Shown here one piece after another: positions 1 through 7,300 of a stretch of DNA of 30,275 bases. A program made the position numbers and the translations under genes. Position 1 is the first letter of the stretch. Every line of letters begins with the position of its first letter. The notes under the pieces were generated by a model that ran no database searches, had not been told where the DNA came from, and saw only the letters and a program-made list of their open reading frames with translations. This DNA is from UBA3792 sp964426415 (GTDB taxonomy: Bacteria; Bacillota; Clostridia; Christensenellales; CAG-138): contig CAYRQM010000022.1 of assembly GCA_964426415.1 (NCBI GenBank), forward strand, positions 1 to 30,275, given 5' to 3'.

Positions 1-54
1 GGATCTCGCGTGCAAGCGGGAGATTCTTCCTTGCTTCGCTGCGTCAGAATGACA
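1..54 (-). repeat. REP-like dispersed element, partial copy 1
   Basis: This fragment, cut by the window edge, contains GGATCTCGCGTGCAAGCGGG and then GAGATTCTTCC ... CAGAATGAC. It is nearly identical to the second half of the complete copy at 108-183. The family has palindromic ends (GTCAT...ATGAC) and an inner inverted pair (GGATCTC / GAGATTCTT). The strand is given relative to the copies at 9714 and 24342, which read the other way. There is no coding potential. I recognise the style of element but not a named family. Confidence 0.75.
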
Positions 55-107
55 ATGGGGAACGGCTGGCGGATCCTATCCGCCCCTGCGGATTGACCGC
101 TCCCCCT

Positions 108-183
108 GTCATCCCGAGGCAAAGCCTTTGGATCTCGCACGCAAGCGGGAGATTCTTCCTTGCTTCGCTGCGTTAGAATGACA
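108..183 (-). repeat. REP-like dispersed element, copy 2
   Basis: This is a 76-bp imperfect palindrome. It starts GTCATCCCGAGG and ends TTAGAATGAC, with GGATCTCGC and GGGAGATTCTT forming the inner arms. It lies about 50 bp after the partial copy at 1-54, so two copies stand in tandem. Further copies are at 9714-9787, 13956-14029 and 24342-24414, all between genes. Confidence 0.8.
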
Positions 184-237
184 ACGGGGGATGGAAGCGC
201 GTGGTGTGAAAGGTTCGTATCCCCCACGCCGTGAGGC

Positions 238-306
238 ATTTCACATGGCGTAGCCATATTTCACTTGCAAAGCAAATTTCACAAATCCCGCAGGGATTTA
301 TTTCAC
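238..306. repeat. ATTTCAC-spaced array of three small palindromes
   Basis: The heptamer ATTTCAC occurs four times, at 238-244, 258-264, 276-282 and 300-306. It separates three different perfect hairpins: ATGGC-GTA-GCCAT (245-257), TTGC-AAA-GCAA (265-275) and AAATCCC-GCA-GGGATTT (283-299). Each has a 3-nt loop. The arms differ in sequence between hairpins but all pair perfectly, which points to selection for structure or to a hairpin-forming replication process. The array sits just outside the terminator at 309-336, on the downstream side of the nuclease gene. Function unknown. Confidence 0.85.
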
Positions 307-308
307 CC

Positions 309-336
309 AAAAAAGAGCCCCGAAAGGCTCTTTTTT
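309..336. terminator. Bidirectional intrinsic terminator
   Basis: Arms AAAAAAGAGCC (309-319) and GGCTCTTTTTT (326-336) enclose a 6-nt loop. It lies 16 bp past the stop codon of the minus-strand nuclease gene, and the A and T runs allow it to work in both directions. CACC/GGTG outside the arms can extend the stem past a one-base bulge. Confidence 0.9.
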
Positions 337-351
337 GGTGTTGTTATGTTG

Positions 352-3300
352 TTACACAGGCCACGCCGTGCCCGTGATGTACGCCAAGATGCACTTCGCA
401 TCGTTGGAAGTCAGGCTGCTGACGTTGTCGGTTTCCGCGTTCAGAATGCCTTGCGCGGTCAGCGTTCCGCCGCCCGTGACGTACAGCAGCAGCGCTTTCG
501 CGTCTTGTGCATTGACGCTGCCGTCGCAGTTGACGTCGCCCTTTAGACCTACCACGGGCTGCGTGTAACCGCACAGCGTGCAGACGCCGTCCGCATAGGT
601 GCAGGCTTCGTTGGTGACGATCTGTTCACCGCAGGTTGAGCAGGTGGCATTGTGCGTGCCGTCGTTGTTGCTGGCATAGACCAACGTGTGGCCCAATGCC
701 GGAACGACTTCCTGCGCGACAATGATTTCGCCGCAGACGGAGCAGTGGCTGCCGGCAGTTAAGCCGGTGGTGGTGCAGGTTGCTGCAACCGCCGCATCCG
801 CAACTGCCGTATGACCCAAAGCTGCAATGGCTTCGGTATAGGTATCGTTGCAGCGCGAGCAGGTGTACGTCTTGACGCCATCAACCGTGCAAGTGGCTGC
901 CGTGGTAATGACGCCACTGTCGTAGTTATGACCGAGCGCCGCAATGGTTTCTTGTGCAACGAGTATTTCACCGCAGACGGAGCAGTGGCTGCCTTCGGTC
1001 AGACCGGTTTCGGTACAGGTTGCTGCAACCGCCGCATCCGCGACTGCCGTATGACCCGTTGCCGCGATGGCTTCGGTGTAGGTATCACCGCAGCGCGAGC
1101 AGGTGTACGTCTTAACGCCATCAACCGTGCAAGTGGCTGCCGTGGTGACGACGCCGCTGTCATAGTCGTGGCCGAGTGCCGCAACGGTTTCTTGTGCAAC
1201 GAGGATTTCGCCGCAGACGGAGCAATGGCTGCCTGCGGTCAGACCGGTTTCGGTGCAAGTGGCTGCAACCGCTGCGTCGGTGACAACCGTATGACCGGTT
1301 GCCTCGATGGCTTCGGTGTAGGTGTCGCCGCAGCGCGAGCAGGTGTACGTCTTGACGCCATCAACCGTGCAAGTTGCCGCCGTGGTGATGACGCCGCTGT
1401 CATAGTTATGGCCGAGTGCCGCAACTACCGTTTGTGCAACGAGGGTTTCGCCGCAGACGGAGCAGTGGCTGCCTTCGGTCAGACCGGTTTCGGTGCAAGT
1501 GGCTGCAACCGCCGCGTCGGCAACTGCGGTATGACCCGTTGCCGCAATCGCTTCGGTGTAGGTGTCGCCGCAGAGCGAACAGGTATAGGTCTTGACGCCC
1601 GCTTCGGTGCAGGTCGCGGGGGTGGTGACTTCTGCCACATAGTTGTGGGTGCAGGCAGTGCCCGACGTTACCCATTTATAGAATGCGAAGGTCTGACTTC
1701 CGATGTTGGTTGTGGTGCTTGTGTAGCAACGCCAATCGGGGTTGGTGGTATAGACGCCCAGATAGCGGCTTGTGCCGTTGTTTTGCAGGTAGCCGTCTCC
1801 GCCCATCGTAAAGGTGCTGTTGCTGTTGGTGCCCACGCGTATCCCGTTGTTGGTGTTCGTGCTGTACAGCCATGCGGTCTTATCCGTGGAGGTGTAGAAG
1901 GTGTAGCCGCTGTCGCCGTATTCCACATACCAAATGTTGGACGCATCCACCGTCGAGGTGATGACGCCGTTCGAAATGGTGCAGGTGTCGCCGGTGGGCG
2001 CCGAGGCGGTGCCATTGTCGTTGCCCAGCATGTAGTTCGTTCCGTCCGACGCGGTGGCGACATATACCACTTGGTCGGAACCGTTCAGCGTCGTGGGATC
2101 GGTGACCAGCGTCCATGTCCCTTCGCCCGTCGCTGCCGTCGCAGTTGCACTCGGCGTGGGCGTCGGCGTCGGCGTCGGGGTATCCGTCGGAACAGGCGTC
2201 GGCGTGTCCGTCGGCGTCGGGGTATTCGTATGTCCTGCCGTCTCATCGGGCGTGGGCGTCGGGGTCGGGGTCGCCGTTTCTGTGCTGTCCGCGTTCTTGC
2301 GATAAATCTGCGGGAGCAGCATAGAAGAAGATGTGGAGGACGTATAGGTGGTGAATCGCGGCGAGCTCGAATTGTACAGGAATCTGCCGAAGCCCGACGC
2401 GGTGTTCGTGATGGTGGCGGCGCCGTCCGTTCCGATGGCGATCGTCCAAGTGGTGGTGCCGGAGCCGTACGCCAAAAGTTTGACGTTGGTGGCGCCGATG
2501 TCGCCCGACGTTGTGCCAAGCGTCCATGCGCCCGCGCTGCCGCCCAAGGTGATGACTTCGGCGGTGGTGAAGGTGACGGTGCTGTAATCGCTTGCGAAGG
2601 TGGCGGTCTCGTTGCTCATGACGCTGCCGGAAATGCCGCCCGCGACATAGCCCTTGGTGTTGCACGCAATCACGATTTCATCGCCTGCCGCCAAGGATGC
2701 GGCGTCGGTGACCAGCTGCCACGCGCCGGCAATCGGCTCTGCGGTGGGTTCGGGCGTCGGGGTGGGCGTCGGCGTCGGGGTGGGCGTCACTTCGCCCGCT
2801 GCAAAGGTGATGGTCACGGTGCAGTCTGCGGTGACGCCGCTTACTGCAAAGGTGGTGTTGCTCGTCTTGGTGACAGTGGCTGCGCCCGACGGCGACACGG
2901 ATGCGCTTTCCGCATGGTAGCCTGCGGCGGGCGTGCAGGTGACGACGTTGCCCGTGAGGCTGACGGTGCCATAGCTTGTGTTGTTGGACACGGCGGTCAC
3001 GTCGTAGCTTATGGCAGACGAACCGGACGGCGTGGTGTAGCCCGCGGGTGCGGTCTGCCCGAACAGCGTCCAAGCCAGTTCGGGATAGTCGATGAAGACA
3101 TTGCGGTTGCCCTGCACGTTTTCGACTTGGTCGTTGCGGGACATTTCCCACGTGTCGACGGGGTCAATCTCCATCCACTCCAGCAGCGTGTCCAAGGACT
3201 CGATGACCTTGAGCCCGTTGTTGGCGTCGTCGCCCGCGCCAATCACGGGATTAGCGGCGTTTTCATACAGGTTCGGCTCTTGCCAGCGGACGTAGACGTA

Positions 3301-3936
3301 CAGAAAAATACGCGCCACGTCGCCCTTGATGTTGTCGTTGACCTCGACCAAATCCGCCGACGACAAATAGTACAGCACGTCGCTGCCGCCGGAAGTGCAG
3401 GTGGAATAGTTGGAGAGGACGTTTCGCACGTTGCCCATGGTGTAGTTGCTGCGGGTGGAATTGACCGTGCTGTTGGTGGGACGCAGGTGGTGCAGGTCGC
3501 TGCCGCCGTTGCTTTGATAGAAGCTGGCGCGGCTCTTGGGCCAAACGTGCTCACGGTTGAAGGACGAGCCCTCTACATCGGAATAGAACAGCATCGTGCC
3601 CGCCGTGCCGTCGGACGCGTCGGTCTTGGGCCAATAGCTTGTGAGGCTTGTATAGCTGACCGAATTGGTCATGGTATTGGTCATCAGCGTATGCAGCGCG
3701 GTGAACAGATCGCCCGTCATGGGCGTTGTTGCCGAGCCCGAAAGCGCAAACAGCGCCGATTCGGTATAGCTGCCCGTGTAGTAGGCTTGGGCTTGATCGG
3801 ACAATGCGGTGCAGACTACGTGCCGCGTGCCCGTGTTGTACACCAGCGTGCCTGTGGCCGCATTGGACAGCGGCGCCAGCGTGACGACCAGCAGCAAGAC
3901 CATCAGGATGCTGCCAAGTTTCTTGAATCGATTCAT
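352..3936 (-). CDS. Secreted endonuclease I family nuclease with CxxC repeats and C-terminal dockerin
   Basis: The protein has 1194 residues. The start at 3936 is chosen because AGGAGGAT (3941-3948) precedes it and a signal peptide (residues 1-27) follows at once. Residues about 100-300 carry the endonuclease I signature: REHVWPKS (E129, H130), then DLHHLRP (D147, H149, H150, R152) and a VNSTRSN motif, a beta-beta-alpha-metal type site that cuts DNA or RNA. Next come a small beta-rich module (about 310-380), a Thr-Pro linker, a beta-rich domain, a second Thr-Pro linker, and a related beta-rich domain to about 750. Four paired CxxC repeats follow (about 760-1085). A dockerin closes the protein, with GDVNCDGSVNAQDAK as first calcium loop and a weaker second loop. 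It probably acts outside the cell, attached through dockerin-cohesin pairing to an unseen partner. The nuclease call is firm; target and attachment are inferred. Confidence 0.88.
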   Translation of the reverse strand: MNRFKKLGSILMVLLLVVTLAPLSNAATGTLVYNTGTRHVVCTALSDQAQAYYTGSYTESALFALSGSATTPMTGDLFTALHTLMTNTMTNSVSYTSLTSYWPKTDASDGTAGTMLFYSDVEGSSFNREHVWPKSRASFYQSNGGSDLHHLRPTNSTVNSTRSNYTMGNVRNVLSNYSTCTSGGSDVLYYLSSADLVEVNDNIKGDVARIFLYVYVRWQEPNLYENAANPVIGAGDDANNGLKVIESLDTLLEWMEIDPVDTWEMSRNDQVENVQGNRNVFIDYPELAWTLFGQTAPAGYTTPSGSSAISYDVTAVSNNTSYGTVSLTGNVVTCTPAAGYHAESASVSPSGAATVTKTSNTTFAVSGVTADCTVTITFAAGEVTPTPTPTPTPTPEPTAEPIAGAWQLVTDAASLAAGDEIVIACNTKGYVAGGISGSVMSNETATFASDYSTVTFTTAEVITLGGSAGAWTLGTTSGDIGATNVKLLAYGSGTTTWTIAIGTDGAATITNTASGFGRFLYNSSSPRFTTYTSSTSSSMLLPQIYRKNADSTETATPTPTPTPDETAGHTNTPTPTDTPTPVPTDTPTPTPTPTPSATATAATGEGTWTLVTDPTTLNGSDQVVYVATASDGTNYMLGNDNGTASAPTGDTCTISNGVITSTVDASNIWYVEYGDSGYTFYTSTDKTAWLYSTNTNNGIRVGTNSNSTFTMGGDGYLQNNGTSRYLGVYTTNPDWRCYTSTTTNIGSQTFAFYKWVTSGTACTHNYVAEVTTPATCTEAGVKTYTCSLCGDTYTEAIAATGHTAVADAAVAATCTETGLTEGSHCSVCGETLVAQTVVAALGHNYDSGVITTAATCTVDGVKTYTCSRCGDTYTEAIEATGHTVVTDAAVAATCTETGLTAGSHCSVCGEILVAQETVAALGHDYDSGVVTTAATCTVDGVKTYTCSRCGDTYTEAIAATGHTAVADAAVAATCTETGLTEGSHCSVCGEILVAQETIAALGHNYDSGVITTAATCTVDGVKTYTCSRCNDTYTEAIAALGHTAVADAAVAATCTTTGLTAGSHCSVCGEIIVAQEVVPALGHTLVYASNNDGTHNATCSTCGEQIVTNEACTYADGVCTLCGYTQPVVGLKGDVNCDGSVNAQDAKALLLYVTGGGTLTAQGILNAETDNVSSLTSNDAKCILAYITGTAWPV
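686..1653 (-). repeat. 240-bp tandem repeat coding for CxxC modules inside the nuclease gene
   Basis: Four units of about 240 bp lie in frame. Each codes for about 80 residues made of two related halves. Half A has the pattern ATCTxxGVKTYTCSxCxDTYTE. Half B has ATCTxTGLTxGSHCSVCGE. Both halves end in a short ...LGH or ...TGH motif. Each half has three Cys, one lone and one CxxC pair, plus a conserved His. A divergent final unit (about 560-685) ends in CTLCG. Identity between neighbouring units is high at the DNA level, so the copy number may vary between strains. Confidence 0.85.
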
Positions 3937-3970
3937 GCTTATCCTCCTGCGAAAATTCGCGTTCCTATCT

Positions 3971-3999
3971 ACAATACCACCAAATTCTTTGTGATGCAA
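3971..3999 (-). promoter_or_regulatory. Candidate promoter of the nuclease gene
   Basis: On the minus strand a -35 like TTGCAT (3994-3999) is followed by a 17-bp spacer and a -10 like TATTGT (3971-3976). It lies 34 bp upstream of the start codon at 3936. No operator-like repeat is obvious. Confidence 0.5.
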
Positions 4000-4105
4000 G
4001 CATAATCGAGAATATATAGGAAGGGAGAAAACTCCTGTCGTTTTGTGTGCGCGGCGTCGCCGCAAATGGCGATTGGAAACGATTTTTGGCATGGATTTGG
4101 GCGGC

Positions 4106-4131
4106 AAAAAGGAGCGGCTTGTGACCGCTCC
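4106..4131 (-). terminator. Intrinsic terminator after the adhesin / small-peptide operon
   Basis: Read on the minus strand this is GGAGCGG, a 7-nt loop, CCGCTCC and TTTTT. It lies about 20 bp past the stop of the small peptide gene and ends the two-gene operon. Confidence 0.88.
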
Positions 4132-4152
4132 AAGGGAAGGAAGGATGTTGCT

Positions 4153-4335
4153 TTAGTTCCACCAGTTGTCGTCGTAAAACGGATCGCCGGGGAGCTGATC
4201 GCCCGCGTTGGTGCCGCCGTTTTCGGTGGGGTCGGTGATGTCGGAACCGTTCCAGATTTCACCGGACGCGCAAAGCGGCGAATTGGGAGAAAATGCCACC
4301 GTCTGAAAGGCAGGTTGGATATAGCGCTTTTTCAT
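4153..4335 (-). CDS. Small conserved-looking peptide coupled to the adhesin gene
   Basis: The peptide has 60 residues and begins MKKRYIQPAFQTVAFSPN. It has one Cys in PLCASG, a polar Gly/Asp/Asn-rich middle and an acidic aromatic end, DPFYDDNWWN. The ATG at 4335 lies 7 nt after a GGGGGG run. An in-frame ATG at 4341 overlaps the stop of the upstream adhesin gene as ATGA, so translation is coupled with either start. There is no signal peptide, lipobox or membrane segment. From memory, short proteins opening MKK-x-Y-x-x-P followed by a lone Cys-Ser/Ala-Gly occur next to surface-protein genes in gut anaerobes, but I know no assigned function. It could be a chaperone-like partner, a modified peptide precursor or a secretion accessory; all are guesses. 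Confidence 0.75.
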   Translation of the reverse strand: MKKRYIQPAFQTVAFSPNSPLCASGEIWNGSDITDPTENGGTNAGDQLPGDPFYDDNWWN

Positions 4336-4337
4336 GG

Positions 4338-7300
4338 TCATTCCCCCCGCATTGCCTGCACGTCCGCGGTGGGGAAATACACACTGGTGCCGCGTGCGAT
4401 CATGCCAAGCGGATCGAGGATGGTGTCATAGCCGTCCACGAAGTGCAGATAGTTGTAGTAGTTGAAGATGTTCGTGGCGCAGTTTTGGCGCTGCATGGTG
4501 TACAGCGTGGTCTCTACGGTGCTGTCGGCGCTCTGCTTGATGAAGAACGCACGATAGGTGAGAACCGTATCGGCTTGGCGCTGGCGCTTCGCGGCGTCGG
4601 TCTTGTCAAACATCAAGTAGACCACATAGCGGAAGCTCACATCGGACACGCGCTTGAAGATGCTGCAGTCCGCTGCGCGCATCAACGGAATCAGTGCGTC
4701 GATGTCCCGCGCATTGGCGGCGTCCTCCATTGCCTGCGTCCAAGTGACCATGGTATCGGCGTTGAGCGCGGTGCTCTTGCTGCCGACGCAGGTGGCATAT
4801 ACCACCGACGTGGGCGTGGTGACCTGCCACGCATGGTTTTGGATAGCAAGCCGCATCAGATACGACGACGCGGTTTCTGCCGTGGGCGTATCGGTGGGGA
4901 CGTTGGCGTCCAAGAGCGTCTTGGGATACATCATGACGCCGTAAACGAAGCGGTCTCCCACGTTCAGCGCGGCGTCCAGCGCAACGATGTCGATGTCCGA
5001 GCCAAACCGAATGCCGTCGGTGTACAGCGGCGCGGTGTTGCAGGACTGGGTTTCGTGGATCATGTGCGCTTGCGCGCCGATGGTGCTGAGCAGGGTGTGG
5101 TTGGTGAACAGATAGCTGTCGTTCACCTTGGAAAGCTCCTGCACAAAGCGGGCGTCCTCCGTCATGGGGCCGTTGAACAGCGCATAGTATTCGCTGCCGC
5201 CCGAAATCGCACCCGCTGCCGTTTCTTCGACGTCGTAGGTGTAGCGGTAGGTCGCGTCGCCAATCGTTTCCCATGCCATCAGCGATACGGACACATGATA
5301 GGGCGTCGCTTCGGCGCCGGTCAGCCGAACGGAATCGTAGTACTCCCGATCCTCCGTGGTGGTGGTGACGTTGTTTTCTGTCACATTGACGGTGCGCAGA
5401 ATGTCAAAGTCGGCATAGTACGGGAACGTTTCCGCCGTCACCCACGATTTGTTGACGTCCAGCGTGATGTCGCCGCGGGATTGGGTGTTGGTGAGGGTGA
5501 TGGTCGTGCCGCTGATTGAAACCGATGTGGCATAGTACGCTTGGTTCGTGTAGTTGATCTCGGTGGCGCTGTACACATATGCTACGCCGTCGGGATCGTA
5601 TGCGGGCAGGTCGGTGAAGGTGTACGTCCAGCTGTTGGCGCTGCTCAAGCGCACCGCGCCCAAATAGACGTCGCCGTTTCGGGTGAGCTGCACATACACG
5701 GCGTCGGGACGGTACCCGTCCGCGTTGCTGTTGTCGCTCCACACCTTTTGCACGGTGCGGGAAACGATGGGCGTGTTGTAGATGGTGGTGGTGCCGTTGC
5801 TTGTGACGATTTCTGCGCCGTAGCCTGCGGGCACGGAGACCTCGCGCACCGTGTAGACGATGTTGCGCGCATTCGCCCGCAAGGGCAGATTCGACCATGT
5901 GGTCGTCCAATTATTTGCATCGCTCAGTGTCACCGCGCTGCCGCTTGCCGTGCCGTCCGCATAAAGCTGTACGGATACGGAGGACGTGCGCGAAGCCGTG
6001 TCGCCGCCGTCGTTCCAAACCTTGACTGCCGTTCTTTCCGTCGTGTACGGCGTGTGGGTGTTGGTCACCACAAAGCCCGTCGCTGCGGTGCCCGTGATGA
6101 CGGAGGTGTACCCGTTGGGTACGGAAAGCTCCGCAATGGTGTACACGATCGGCGTGCCGCCGTTTTGCGTGGGCAGATCGGTGAAGGTGGCGCTCCAGCT
6201 GTTGGCGGCGCTCAGCGTGACGGTGCCATGGGCAACGGCGGCGCCGTTTGCAAGCAGCGCGCACTCGATGGATGCGGGACGCAGTCCATCTTGGTTGTTG
6301 CCGTCGCTCCAAACCTTTTGCACGCTGATTTGCGTGGTTTCGGGCACATGGACGTTGGTGAACGTGAGATAGTTGCCCACGCGCACCGGCGTCTCGGCGG
6401 TGTAGCCCGTGTAGGTGGCCGTTTCCGCCGCGGTATAGACGACGGGCACGTTGTTGGCGTTTGACGCAAGCCCTTGCCACTGGTACGTCCAGTGGTTGGC
6501 AGCGTTCAGCGTGACGGGATTGCCCTCTGCCACGCCGTTGGCGTAAAGCTGTACCGCAATGGAGGCGGGTCGCAGCCCGTCTTGGTCGTTGGCATCGTCC
6601 CAAACCTTGGTGACGGTCAGATCGGTCAGCACGCCCGGATCGGTGTTGGTGATGGTCAGCGTGGTCTGATCGACGGTAGAGGTATAGTGGGACACGGGAT
6701 CGCCGTTTGCGTCTACGACGGTGTTCAGCTCACTCGTTTCGGTGACGGCATAGACGATGGCGTCGCCGTGCAGATCGGTGGCGGGCAGGTTGGTGTAGGT
6801 GTATGTCCAAGTGTCGCCGCCGCCCACGGGCGCCGTCATGACGACGGGATCGCCGCACGCTTCACCGTTGGCAAACAGCTGAATGGTGACCGATGCGGGA
6901 CGGTTTGCGGTGTTGCCGTTGTCCGCCCAAACCTTGGTGACGGTTTTGTTGAGCAGCGGCGTGTTGTACAGCAGCAAGCCGCCGCCCAAGTCGTCGTTGA
7001 TGCACGGATCCGAAATGGAAAGCGCATCGCCCGTGATGGTAACCCGCCCTGCGTCCGCATTGGCGGCAAGCGCGTAGGTCACGGCATAGCCGTTCAGCGC
7101 AGCGCCGTTTGCATCCGTCTCGGTGACGGTAAACGTGTGTCCCTGCGGCAGCCCAACGAACGTGGACTGCCAGTTGTTGGATGCGTCCAGCCGCACGGTG
7201 CGCGTTTCGGTGGTCGTGCCCGTGATGGTCAAATGCTTGACGCCTTCCGTGATGGTGGCGGCGTATTGGTTTTGCTGCCAGCTCACCGTGACGTCGATGG

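Noticed and set aside
238..306. A CRISPR array
   Set aside because: The constant parts are only 7 bp and the variable parts are palindromes; no cas gene is near.
811..4005. A 1064-codon open frame on the plus strand opposite the nuclease gene
   Set aside because: It mirrors the repetitive, GC-rich minus-strand gene. It has no family signature, it is very rich in Arg, Gly and Ala, and it runs through the real promoter. The minus strand gives clear domains and a ribosome site.
4338..4400. A sortase signal or membrane anchor at the end of the adhesin
   Set aside because: The last residues are polar and charged, without an LPxTG-like motif or a hydrophobic run.
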